Shown here: positions 16,517-24,991 of the stretch, one piece after another
How positions within the stretch are numbered: the first letter of the stretch is position 1
How the letters are laid out: every line of letters begins with the position of its first letter
NCBI RefSeq assembly: GCF_017874535.1
Contig: NZ_JAGGLS010000007.1
Span: 1-64,000 of the forward strand
Reading direction: 5' to 3'
DNA: 64,000 nt
DNA from: Anaerococcus nagyae
Lineage (GTDB): Bacteria; Bacillota; Clostridia; Tissierellales; Peptoniphilaceae
Translations under genes and position numbers: made by a program
Notes under the pieces: generated by a model
The model's database searches: none
What the model was told of the DNA's origin: nothing
What the model saw: only the letters and a program-made list of their open reading frames with translations

Positions 16517-17881
16517 TTATTTTAAACAGTCATTAATTACTTCTTTGATATTTGATATTTGCCTTACTTTTATATCTTTAAAATCGGATTCATTGATTGA
16601 ATTTCTTGCTACATAGCATTTCTTATAGCCAAGTCTTTCTAATTCTTTAATCCTCTGTTTTATTTGAGGAACTTTTTTAAGTTCTCCTGTAAGTCCCACT
16701 TCTGCTATAAATACAGTCTTATCATCTATAGGTTTTTTTAAATAAGATGAAGCTATAGACATCATTATAGCTAAGTTTACTGATGGTTCTGAAAGCTTTA
16801 AGCCACCTGTAGTCTTGATTATAACATTGTAATCAAATAGATTAAGCCCTGCTCTTTCTTGAAGAATAGATATAAGGGTATTCAAATCATCCTTACGAAG
16901 AGAGTCTCCTATTCTTTGTGGATACGGTAAAAATGATTTGCTTACCAGAGACTCAATTTCTACTTCTAACAGTCTAGATCCTTCCTTGGTTACAGATATT
17001 GCTGAACCTTCTATAGCACTTTGACGCGAAGTTATAAAATATTCACTGGGATTGGATATCTCTATAAGACCATCTTCACTCATCGAAAACAGTCCAATCT
17101 CTCCAGTTCTTCCAAATCTATTTTTAGTAGAAGTTAAGACTCTAAGATCTTCATCACTTTCTCCATCTAAAAGAAGTACTGTATCTACCAAGTGTTCTAA
17201 TGTACGCAAACCAGCCATTTCATTAGCTTTAGTCATATGGCCAATCATTATTACAGCTCGTTTTTTTAATTCATCTTTAGCAATATCTACAGCTTTATTA
17301 GCAACTTCTATAGTTTGAGTAGGACTTCCTGCTTTATTATCAAATTCAGCTAAAGTAAATGTCTGGATGGAATCTAGAAATACTATTTGAGGATCTATAT
17401 TTCTAATTTCATTTACAGCACTATCCATAGAATTAGTTGAAAGAATCCACACATTTTCTGGTAGATTTTCCATAATTCTATCAGCACGAGACTTTATCTG
17501 ACTTTCTGATTCTTCTCCTGATATATATAAAACTTTAAGCCCCTTATCTGCATAGGACTTTGATAGTTGTAGAAGTAAGGTTGACTTTCCTGCCCCTGGA
17601 CGAGCAGTAAGAATTGTCACACTGTCTCTTACCAGACCTCCTCCAACGGCTCTATCAAATTCTTCATAATCAGACTTTAGTCTTTGAGATTCATTGATTT
17701 TAATATTCTTTAATCTCTTCGCTGACTTATCTTCTATTACTTGCTTATTCTTATTCTTAGCTTCTGTAAGAGTAATTTCTGTAAGTGTTCCCCATTTACC
17801 ACATTCTGGACATTTTCCTGCCCAAAGTGGTTGAGTATGACCACAGTTACTACACTCGTAAGCTTTTTTAATTTTCGCCAT
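16517..17881 (-). CDS. radA: DNA repair protein RadA (Sms)
   Basis: 454 residues. The N-terminal zinc finger has CSNCGH and CPECGKWG (about 10-31). The RecA-like core has Walker A ARPGAGKSTL (about 93-102) and Walker B VFLDSIQ, and the RadA-specific KNRFG motif is in TSTKNRFGRTGEIG. The C-terminal Lon-like domain ends with FIAEVGLTGELKKVPQ. RadA is a helicase that processes recombination intermediates. It overlaps the glutamate-cysteine ligase gene by 14 bp. Confidence 0.95.
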   Translation of the reverse strand: MAKIKKAYECSNCGHTQPLWAGKCPECGKWGTLTEITLTEAKNKNKQVIEDKSAKRLKNIKINESQRLKSDYEEFDRAVGGGLVRDSVTILTARPGAGKSTLLLQLSKSYADKGLKVLYISGEESESQIKSRADRIMENLPENVWILSTNSMDSAVNEIRNIDPQIVFLDSIQTFTLAEFDNKAGSPTQTIEVANKAVDIAKDELKKRAVIMIGHMTKANEMAGLRTLEHLVDTVLLLDGESDEDLRVLTSTKNRFGRTGEIGLFSMSEDGLIEISNPSEYFITSRQSAIEGSAISVTKEGSRLLEVEIESLVSKSFLPYPQRIGDSLRKDDLNTLISILQERAGLNLFDYNVIIKTTGGLKLSEPSVNLAIMMSIASSYLKKPIDDKTVFIAEVGLTGELKKVPQIKQRIKELERLGYKKCYVARNSINESDFKDIKVRQISNIKEVINDCLK

Positions 17882-19166
17882 TTATATCTTTAATAAATTT
17901 ATTTACTGAAAATTCATAAGCAGCTTTTTGTGGACTCTCTTTATATAAATTTTCATAAATATCACGTGGAGTAATTTGTTTTTCTAATAAAACTATTAAA
18001 GGATCTATATATTTTCTATCTTCTTCTATTTTATCTATTATATCTAACATCCATTCATAGATTCTCTTCTCTTTATAGAGAGCTTGAATGCCTTGAATAG
18101 TAGCTATTTTCTTTAAATCTTGAACACTTTCATAAGTCATATCAGAAAATTTTTCATATACATAATCTAATACGTCCTCATCGTAGAATATATTTTTAAT
18201 TAAAGCTATTGCGGCAAAATTATATGGATAAGGTATGTTATCAGGCATCCTGACTTCTATATACTTTTTGACCCTAACATCAGGAAATACTATTGAAAGA
18301 GCATGGTAAATCATATCCGTACTAGAATCTTGATCCATGACTTCTTCAAATGTTTTATCTTTAGTAAATACTTCTTTTTTATCTCTTTCTATAAAGATAC
18401 TAGGAGTTTTAAGGATCTTTTTAGCATAAGTTTCATAACTTAAATCATCATCAAATGAAAATGAGTATATTCCAGTTCTATCCTTATCGCATTGTTCCCA
18501 TATAGTTTGTCTTAGATTGTGTTTATCATAAACTTTACCTTCGAAAATATAAGCATTATCAAAGATACTATATAAAAATGGAGATATAGCATTAGCTACA
18601 AAATACTTTTTCCTAAAGTCATACTCATCTTTATAATCTATAGCTACTTGTAGACTACAAGAGCCTTTCATCATATTATGAGCTAAAGCTCCTCCAAATT
18701 CTTCAAAATAATCGTACATATACTTATACCTTTGCTTAGGGATCATCTCTATATCATCGATTTTTTCTTTAGGTTGATAACCTATTTGTAGCAAGAGCTT
18801 ATTTTCTTTTTCAAAAATAGGAATAATATCCTCCATAGCTTGCTTATAGTTTTCAAATAATTCATCTATTGAACTAGCAGCATCAAAGGCAAGCTCAAAT
18901 TGAGCAGCTGGCTCTATAGAAATAGAATTTCCAGCTCTTCTAAGACCCATAATATTACTATTTTCGTAGCTGGCCTCATATCCAAGTTCTTTTACTTCTT
19001 CTAATAAATCACTAACCCCATCTTTTTGCTTATAACGTGCTGTATTTAAGCTATCTTTATCAACTGTGAAGTGTTCAGCTTCAAATCCAACTTTAAAATT
19101 TGTCTCAGACTTCTCACCTGATTTTATATAATCAACAATTTTTTGAATTTTTTCATCGTAAGTCAT
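17868..19166 (-). CDS. Glutamate-cysteine ligase family protein
   Basis: 432 residues of the GCS2 (plant/actinobacterial GshA or EgtA-like) group. Signatures are VGFEAEHFTVDKDS near the N terminus, then the SISIEPAAQFELAF stretch that matches the EPGGQFELS motif of this family, and KGSCSLQVAIDYKDE. The expected reaction is ATP-dependent joining of glutamate and cysteine to gamma-glutamylcysteine. No glutathione synthetase gene is nearby, so the product may be the end thiol or the substrate may differ. It precedes radA in the same transcript with a 14-bp overlap. Confidence 0.8.
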   Translation of the reverse strand: MTYDEKIQKIVDYIKSGEKSETNFKVGFEAEHFTVDKDSLNTARYKQKDGVSDLLEEVKELGYEASYENSNIMGLRRAGNSISIEPAAQFELAFDAASSIDELFENYKQAMEDIIPIFEKENKLLLQIGYQPKEKIDDIEMIPKQRYKYMYDYFEEFGGALAHNMMKGSCSLQVAIDYKDEYDFRKKYFVANAISPFLYSIFDNAYIFEGKVYDKHNLRQTIWEQCDKDRTGIYSFSFDDDLSYETYAKKILKTPSIFIERDKKEVFTKDKTFEEVMDQDSSTDMIYHALSIVFPDVRVKKYIEVRMPDNIPYPYNFAAIALIKNIFYDEDVLDYVYEKFSDMTYESVQDLKKIATIQGIQALYKEKRIYEWMLDIIDKIEEDRKYIDPLIVLLEKQITPRDIYENLYKESPQKAAYEFSVNKFIKDINGEN

Positions 19167-19369
19167 AACTACCTCATTTCTTACGTTTTTACAATTATTA
19201 TACTTTAAATAAAGAAAATAACGTTAATTATATACAAAAAAGAAGCTATTATAAAATAAATCATTAGCATTTATAATCACTTGGTTTGTAGATAATTACA
19301 ATAAGTAAAACTTATAAACTAGTAATAAAAATATTTATTCTATTATAGAAATTTCTAAATTTATGCTTT

Positions 19370-21103
19370 TTAAAATTCTTTTTTTTGAATTAAACTCATA
19401 TTATAAAATTGTTTATAAGTAGGACTATTTTTTATTAAAAACTCATGTGTGCCTATAGCTTCAATAGATCCTAAAGAATTTAAAACTATTATTTTATCAG
19501 AATTCATAACTGTTTTTATTTTATGAGCAACTACCACTATTGTCATCTTATCTTTAAAAGAAACTAATATATCATTAATAACTGATTCACTCACAACATC
19601 AAGGCTAGAACTTGGTTCATCTAATAGCAATATCTTAGGTTCAGATAATAAATTTCTTGCTACATTAATTTTTTGCTTTTGCCCTTCTGAAAGTAAGATG
19701 CCTTCTTCTCCAATTACTGTACCAAGACCTTGATATTTATCTATAAACTTATCTATCGTTGTTAAATATGCATATTCTCTTAAAATATCATCATCCAGAT
19801 CCCTATTTTTCCCATATTTAAGATTATTTCTTATAGTATCAGAAAACACCAAATTATTTTGTAAAATAAAAGATACATTATTCCTCAAATCATATGGAGA
19901 AATATCCTCCAAATCGTATCCTCCGACCGTAATTTTGCCTTCATAACCACCATAGAATTTATATATTAGTGATAAAATAGTTGATTTCCCAGATCCACTT
20001 GGACCGACTATTGAAACAAATTCTTTATTATTAATAATAAAATTAAGATTATTGAGTATACTAGACTCTCCATAAGAAAAGCTTACATTTTCGAATACAA
20101 TAGATGAATTCATGTTTGTAACATGATCTTTATAAATACCATCATCTTCTGTATTAAGATCCAAAATCTCACTAAGTCTTGAGATAGCACCTCTTGCTTC
20201 AAATAACTCTGTAAAATCATTTAATAACTGAAGTATTGGTGATATGACTTGGACAACATACATAAAGAATATTATTAAATCCGAAATATTTAGTCCGCCT
20301 TTATAATAAGTAAATGATAGATATATAACTAAAAAGGTCAAATGGTAAACTATCAGCGCTGCAGATAAAGAACTTAAGCTTGCACCTACCAAAACCATTC
20401 TCTTCATATTATTAGATAAAGCATTAAAATAAGAAAAATGCCTTTTCTTTTCATCTTCTTGGGCATTGAAAGATTTTATAAGCTTAATATTATTTATTGA
20501 TTGAGTAAAATTACCACTTATATCTCCTAAAAGTTTTTGTTGATTTCTGTATATATTTTCTAACTTTTTATTTACAGGTAAATTTACTAGCAAAAAAATC
20601 GGAACAATTAAAAGAACAAATAATGTTAGTTTAAGATTTATCTTAAATAAAAAGATCAAAGCTCCAATAACTATAACAGAGTTAATTATTATATCTGGTA
20701 TTATTACAGATGCAATTTTTGAAATTACAACTATGTCATTTGTTAATCTACTAGATAAATTTGCTGGCTGATATCTTTCTATTACTGAAATTGGTAAGGC
20801 TATAACATGAGAAGAAAATGTTTTTTGTACATTCTCTATTGCCGTTGCTCCGACTGTACCTAAAAAATATGTAGCAACTGTTTTTATAATATATAGGACT
20901 AGTATAAAAAGTAAAATCAGACCTATTATATACTTATGGTCCATAAGATACTCAATAGCTTCACTACTTGCTAGTTGACCAATTATCTGAGGTATCATCA
21001 AGGTTAAAAAAGAACCTAAAGCACTAAAAATTATTCCTAAAATTAGCTTTGAATGAGGTATGCTTTCTTTTAGCAAATTATAAACAGTTTGATCTCTTTT
21101 CAT
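19370..21103 (-). CDS. ABC exporter with fused permease and ATPase
   Basis: 577 residues. Six membrane helices (about 20-300) are followed by a nucleotide-binding domain with Walker A VGPSGSGKST, Q-loop FILQNNLVF, signature LLSEGQKQKI (LSGGQ replaced by LSEGQ), Walker B ILLLDEPSSSLD and switch His VVAHKI. It lacks an N-terminal C39 peptidase domain, so it would export an already processed or leaderless substrate. It is the last gene of the peptide-CPBP-ABC operon and overlaps or abuts the permease gene. I chose the ATG at 21103 over TTG at 21115; the ribosome binding site AGGAAG is ambiguous. Confidence 0.88.
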   Translation of the reverse strand: MKRDQTVYNLLKESIPHSKLILGIIFSALGSFLTLMIPQIIGQLASSEAIEYLMDHKYIIGLILLFILVLYIIKTVATYFLGTVGATAIENVQKTFSSHVIALPISVIERYQPANLSSRLTNDIVVISKIASVIIPDIIINSVIVIGALIFLFKINLKLTLFVLLIVPIFLLVNLPVNKKLENIYRNQQKLLGDISGNFTQSINNIKLIKSFNAQEDEKKRHFSYFNALSNNMKRMVLVGASLSSLSAALIVYHLTFLVIYLSFTYYKGGLNISDLIIFFMYVVQVISPILQLLNDFTELFEARGAISRLSEILDLNTEDDGIYKDHVTNMNSSIVFENVSFSYGESSILNNLNFIINNKEFVSIVGPSGSGKSTILSLIYKFYGGYEGKITVGGYDLEDISPYDLRNNVSFILQNNLVFSDTIRNNLKYGKNRDLDDDILREYAYLTTIDKFIDKYQGLGTVIGEEGILLSEGQKQKINVARNLLSEPKILLLDEPSSSLDVVSESVINDILVSFKDKMTIVVVAHKIKTVMNSDKIIVLNSLGSIEAIGTHEFLIKNSPTYKQFYNMSLIQKKEF

Positions 21104-21104
21104 A

Positions 21105-21863
21105 TTAAAATTCAAGCTTCCTAAAATATTTCCTACTCAAAGTCCAAAATATACCTAGATATATTGCCAAAAGCAGTGTCATCAATAGCATACATTTTCC
21201 AAAACCAAATTGTGAGTATAGATTAAAATATGAATTAGGGAAAAAGTATTTTGATAACCCCAACTTATTGGATATACTACTAAAAAGTGCAAAAAATAAA
21301 GTAACTACTAAAGTAACACTATTATTAAATCTAATTGATAAAAAAACAGCTATAACTATAGTAATTATGTATATATATAATTTCCCAACAAGAGAAACCC
21401 ACATGATTTTCCTATCTGTTATATTGCTAGCAATAAATTCTCCTGATCCATAACTTAAATTTTTAAAGTGCAAATAATAAGCTATTAAAGCTGAAAAAAA
21501 AGTAATAATTGAAAATACTATATAAACTAAAATAACAGACTCAATTTTTGCATCAATTACTTTACCTCTATCTATATCCTTAAATAAGTATAAAGTTCCT
21601 TTTTCGATTTCCTGATTGATAGAATAAATAACCAAATATATCAAAGCAACCAAGGGCAACACAGTATCGAAAACTATACTTTGACTTAAATCAAAAAAAT
21701 CCATAAAACTCATTGAGTCATCCATACCCCCAATCTGCATAAAATTAGTAGGTAAAAGTGAAATAATCATCAATACTAATGGGAAAAATCCAAAAGCCAT
21801 AAATATTTTAGCTGGTTTCCTCTTATAAGCAGTTTTAAAAACAGGCATAGTTAAATTGTTCAT
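21105..21863 (-). CDS. ABC-2 type permease of the peptide locus
   Basis: 252 residues with six membrane helices. A first helix near 20-40 is followed by a long extracellular loop (MQIGGMDDSMSFMDFFDLS), then five more helices. This is the ABC-2 permease pattern, with QEIEKGTLYLFKDIDRGK as the cytoplasmic coupling region. It pairs with the ATPase just upstream. I chose the ATG at 21863 because TAGGAGG lies seven bases before it; an ATG at 21884 overlaps the upstream gene. Such pairs often confer immunity to, or export of, a peptide made by the same locus. Confidence 0.78.
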   Translation of the reverse strand: MNNLTMPVFKTAYKRKPAKIFMAFGFFPLVLMIISLLPTNFMQIGGMDDSMSFMDFFDLSQSIVFDTVLPLVALIYLVIYSINQEIEKGTLYLFKDIDRGKVIDAKIESVILVYIVFSIITFFSALIAYYLHFKNLSYGSGEFIASNITDRKIMWVSLVGKLYIYIITIVIAVFLSIRFNNSVTLVVTLFFALFSSISNKLGLSKYFFPNSYFNLYSQFGFGKCMLLMTLLLAIYLGIFWTLSRKYFRKLEF

Positions 21864-21873
21864 AAAATACCTC

Positions 21874-22743
21874 CTAACTTTCAAAGTACCTATTTATATC
21901 ATCAGCTTTTTCTGAAATATTTAAAATACAATTAGAAGAAGCAAGATCTGCTAATAAGCCATTTAGTTTGTCAATATTTATCGATTTATCTATTTCTAAA
22001 GCTTTGCCTTCATCCAAAATCTTAATAGCACTATCATCAAGATTTTTTATTTGCTTAGATTTCTTTAGCTTTATTATAAGTTTTTTATTTTTTTCGTTAT
22101 TAAAAGATTGACTCAACTTACCTTGGTTAATATATATGAATCTATTACATAAGGTTTCCAATTCTCCTAATTGATGGCTAGATACTATCATAGACACTTT
22201 TCTATCTTCAGACCATTCTTTTAATATATTTATTAGTTTATTAACACCAGTTGGATCAAGTCCTACAAACGGCTCATCTAAAAGTAAAATTTCAGGCTCA
22301 GCAACAAGAGCCATTGATAAAGCTAGTCTTTGCTTCATACCATAGGAAAATCTAGATGGATAATCATCCTTTCTCTTCCACAAATCTAACAATTCTAAAG
22401 TAGGCTCAATATTCTCTTTGTATTGAGTTTTATTATGGATATCTAAATAAAAATCCAAATTTTCCACTACAGTCAGATCTGGATAAAATACAGTTTCTAT
22501 AAGAATTCCAAAATCATCCAGTCTATTATCCTTATCATATAAACTTTCACCTAAGTATAATACATCCCCATTAGTAGGTTTAATAGATTTGGAAATCAGC
22601 TTTAAGAGAGTGGATTTACCAGCTCCATTTCTACCGATCAGCCCTAATATTTCTCCTTTTTCAAGCCCAAAACTCACGTCATCTAAAGAATAAAAGTCAT
22701 TAGTCTTATACTTTTTACTCAAATGATTTACTTCTAGAAGCAT
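21874..22743 (-). CDS. ABC transporter ATPase of the peptide locus
   Basis: 289 residues. Walker A GRNGAGKSTL (about 37-46), signature FSYGMKQRLAL (about 133-143), Walker B ILLLDEPFVGLDP and switch VSSHQL are visible. The C-terminal extension of about 80 residues (LIIKLKKSKQIKN onward) is usual in LanF/BcrA-like self-protection ATPases. AAGGAA precedes the ATG. It overlaps the upstream membrane protein gene by 29 bp, so expression is tightly coupled. Confidence 0.87.
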   Translation of the reverse strand: MLLEVNHLSKKYKTNDFYSLDDVSFGLEKGEILGLIGRNGAGKSTLLKLISKSIKPTNGDVLYLGESLYDKDNRLDDFGILIETVFYPDLTVVENLDFYLDIHNKTQYKENIEPTLELLDLWKRKDDYPSRFSYGMKQRLALSMALVAEPEILLLDEPFVGLDPTGVNKLINILKEWSEDRKVSMIVSSHQLGELETLCNRFIYINQGKLSQSFNNEKNKKLIIKLKKSKQIKNLDDSAIKILDEGKALEIDKSINIDKLNGLLADLASSNCILNISEKADDINRYFES

Positions 22744-23188
22744 TCTTATTCCTTACTTTATTTTTAGAGTTTTTGTTGGTTGATGTCATTATTTTCGTTA
22801 AAAGATATCCTATTGCAACATACATTATCAAAGAAAAAATAAGCTGAGAAACATCAACAGGACTATTAGCAATTTTTACTGACATTTGTCCTACATCCTT
22901 GCTATAAGCATTTTTAAAAACATCCCATTTTCCATTATTTTTTACTATATTTCCAAATATTATATAAGTTAAAAAACTTATTAATGGTAAGAGATAATGA
23001 TACTTATTAACTATATGAGTTGCATCAAACTCTTTTTTTATAAGAACAGCGTTTATTATTAAAGGAATTACTAGCATTATAAGAACAAATGCTAAACTCA
23101 TCTTATCTAAAAATATTCCTAATATTAAAAAAACTAGGCAATTTAAAATAATAGCCTTTATATATGTATTTTTTGTTACATTTTCCAT
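22715..23188 (-). CDS. Four-helix membrane protein of the peptide locus
   Basis: 157 residues, not recognised. Helices lie at about 10-28, 30-50, 65-82 and 113-132, with an exposed segment WDVFKNAYSKDVGQMSVKIAN and a strongly basic tail (NKNSKNKVRNKNASRSK). It sits between the CPBP protease and the ATPase and overlaps the ATPase gene by 29 bp. It could be a third subunit of the ABC-2 complex or an immunity protein; both are inference from position. Confidence 0.65.
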   Translation of the reverse strand: MENVTKNTYIKAIILNCLVFLILGIFLDKMSLAFVLIMLVIPLIINAVLIKKEFDATHIVNKYHYLLPLISFLTYIIFGNIVKNNGKWDVFKNAYSKDVGQMSVKIANSPVDVSQLIFSLIMYVAIGYLLTKIMTSTNKNSKNKVRNKNASRSKSFE

Positions 23189-23209
23189 AATTAACCTCTT
23201 TCTACTTGC

Positions 23210-23809
23210 TTAAAAATTAAAAAAATCAACAAGTGTATTATTTATCCAATGGAGGGCGAAAGCATTTTCATATCCAAATTTATCATATAGTAAATATAAA
23301 ATTATAGACATTGGAAATTTACTAACAATATTTATAAATATATTAACATTAAGATGAAGAATTAGTGAAAATAACAATGATCCTATAATTATAGCCTGTT
23401 TTTTATCAAATCCTTTTTTTAAAATTTCATATATAACGAATCTAAACAAAAACTCTTCACTACTTGCCACAATCATATTTCTAAAAATATTTACACCATC
23501 TACCTTAAATACTAATTTGAATAATACAAAGCCGACTATAGTATAGATTAAATAATTCCTATAATTGATATTAAAATCATTAATATCAATGCCGTATATT
23601 CTCTTAGACAAGGATAAAGGCAAGAATATAAAAAAAATAATCATTGACAAACTTAACCAAATTGTAGACATGAGAGTAAGATTATTTTCATTAGAACTAA
23701 TAATAGTTAAAAAACCAGACATAACATAGCTAATTCCTGCTATAGCAATAAGTGCTAAAGACATAAAAACTAATTCAATTTTTTTTGAATCCACTTCAAC
23801 TTCTTTCAT
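23210..23809 (-). CDS. CPBP family intramembrane metalloprotease
   Basis: 199 residues with about six membrane helices. The three CPBP (Abi) motifs are present: EExxxR as EEFLFR (Glu118, Glu119, Arg123), His152 in LILHLNVN, and HxxxN as HWINN (His187, Asn191). Family members cleave prenylated proteins in eukaryotes; in Firmicutes they often accompany bacteriocins, as immunity proteins or as maturation proteases for peptides. Here it is the first protein-coding gene after the 29-codon peptide gene, with AGGTG before its ATG, which points to one of those roles. Confidence 0.87.
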   Translation of the reverse strand: MKEVEVDSKKIELVFMSLALIAIAGISYVMSGFLTIISSNENNLTLMSTIWLSLSMIIFFIFLPLSLSKRIYGIDINDFNINYRNYLIYTIVGFVLFKLVFKVDGVNIFRNMIVASSEEFLFRFVIYEILKKGFDKKQAIIIGSLLFSLILHLNVNIFINIVSKFPMSIILYLLYDKFGYENAFALHWINNTLVDFFNF

Positions 23810-23885
23810 AATTCACCTATACCAATTTAATGCTGTAATTGTACAATATGAAATATATTCTACAAAGGGTATATTTAAAATAAGC

Positions 23886-23907
23886 GCAGAAAGGAACTCC
23901 TTTCTGC
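23886..23907. terminator. Hairpin between the peptide gene and the CPBP gene
   Basis: GCAGAAAGGA and TCCTTTCTGC form a perfect 10-bp stem with a minimal loop. The leftward T tract is poor (CTTATTTTAAAT), so partial read-through into the CPBP operon is likely. Such a site would make the peptide transcript far more abundant than the export genes. Confidence 0.7.
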
Positions 23908-24022
23908 ACTTTTCCAACTTCTATAATTACTATCTATTGACTATAAGTCCATTCTCTAATATGTATTTATTATATTAAATATTTAATAAACATTTATTTT
24001 TAAATTTTAGAGAATAATCTTA

Positions 24023-24112
24023 TTACCAATGCCATTTTTCTCCTTTGTAACCAAATGATACAATACCAAGGTTAACTTCTTTTTTGTTAAGTAATCTTCT
24101 TAAGAAATTCAT
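24023..24112 (-). CDS. 29-residue candidate exported peptide (bacteriocin or pheromone)
   Basis: A 29-codon frame begins MNFLRRLLNKKEV, runs through NLGIVSFGY and ends KGEKWHW. An exceptionally strong ribosome binding site (AGGAGGTG) sits six bases before the ATG, and a consensus-like promoter lies upstream at 24165-24192. The peptide is cationic (two Arg and four Lys against two Glu), has an amphipathic N-terminal half and a Trp-His-Trp C terminus. It has no double-glycine leader and no Cys, Ser/Thr-rich core or modification enzyme nearby. It heads the CPBP/ABC operon. It may be a leaderless bacteriocin or the precursor of a C-terminal signalling peptide. I know no named family for it. Confidence 0.7.
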   Translation of the reverse strand: MNFLRRLLNKKEVNLGIVSFGYKGEKWHW

Positions 24113-24164
24113 AATACACCTCCTTTTTTTATTTTTAATAATTAGCTATTCTAATTACACTTTT

Positions 24165-24240
24165 ATTATAATAAATCTAAAATTATAGTCAATGAACTTA
24201 CATAAATATTACAAATTCAATATTTATATGATTTATGTAA
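24165..24240 (-). promoter_or_regulatory. Promoter and upstream inverted repeat of the peptide operon
   Basis: On the minus strand TTGACT (24187-24192) is 16 bp from TATAAT (24165-24170), about 55 bp before the peptide start. Immediately upstream of the -35, TTACATAAAT (24199-24208 region) and ATTTATGTAA (24231-24240 region) form a 10-bp inverted repeat about 22 bp apart, a layout that suits an activator. The further upstream 250 bp are AT-rich and repeat TTACAAA several times (near 24209, 24358, 24379, 24439, 24450). Confidence 0.5.
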
Positions 24241-24489
24241 ATATTTTATTAAGCTTTTATTAAAAATATAATACAGTTTTTAATATTTATTTTGTCTTAT
24301 ATTTTAAATTAATATAAGTATGACTAACATTCAACGTTTTTAACTTTTCTAATAAACTTACAAAAATTTTACTATATTCTTACAAAAATAAATATTTTAA
24401 GGTATAAATTTTTCTAAAAATATACTCCATATAAATTTTTACAAAAACTTTACAAATGAAATTATAATAAGATGGATTATAATACTATT

Positions 24490-24959
24490 ATGAAAACATC
24501 TTATTATTTACATAGCATTGGAATTTTAAAATTGACATACTCTAAGGAAAAGATTTATAAAATTGAGAAGTAGACAGATTTGGTAAATACGATGAAAAGT
24601 CTTTGTTTTCAGATAGTATTAATCAGGAAATAAAAGAATACTTGAATTCTAAAAGAGAGAATTTTTCATTTTATAATAATATTGAGCTTAAAGGAACAAA
24701 GTTTCAGATGACAGTATGGAATGAACTTAAAAATATCCCTTATGGAGATACCAAAACCTACAAGGAAATAGCGAAATCCATAGGTAAACCCAAAGCCATT
24801 AGAGCAGTTGCAAGTGCAATTGGAAAAAATCCTATTATGATAATAATACCTTGCCATAGAGTAATAGGCTCTGATGGTAAACTACATGGTTATGCTTACG
24901 GGCTAGATTTAAAGAAAAAACTACTTGCTATAGAAAAAGCTCCTACTAAAATAAACTAA
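24490..24959 (+). pseudogene. ogt: Frameshifted methylated-DNA-protein cysteine methyltransferase
   Basis: The C-terminal 118 codons from 24603 carry a normal O6-alkylguanine-DNA alkyltransferase domain, with GTKFQMTVWNELKNIPYG, the helix-turn-helix and the active site IIPCHRVIG. The N-terminal domain is present in another frame: ATG at 24490 gives MKTSYYLHSIGILKLTYSKE and KIYKIEK, then hits TAG at 24571. Restoring one base there joins it to DRFGKYDEKSLFSDS and gives a normal length of about 157 residues. So the gene is broken by a one-base deletion, or the assembly has an error. The catalytic half could still be made if translation restarts at 24603, but no ribosome binding site is visible there. 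Confidence 0.8.
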
Positions 24960-24991
24960 AATAGTCTATCAACTAGTAAGAGCTTCTATTT

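Noticed and set aside
24241-24489. TTACAAA repeats as a CRISPR-like or iteron array
   Set aside because: Copies are short, irregularly spaced and expected often in such AT-rich DNA; kept only as possible regulator sites.
24603-24959. A complete 118-residue alkyltransferase
   Set aside because: The missing N-terminal domain is plainly present just upstream in another frame, so this is the 3' part of a frameshifted ogt.
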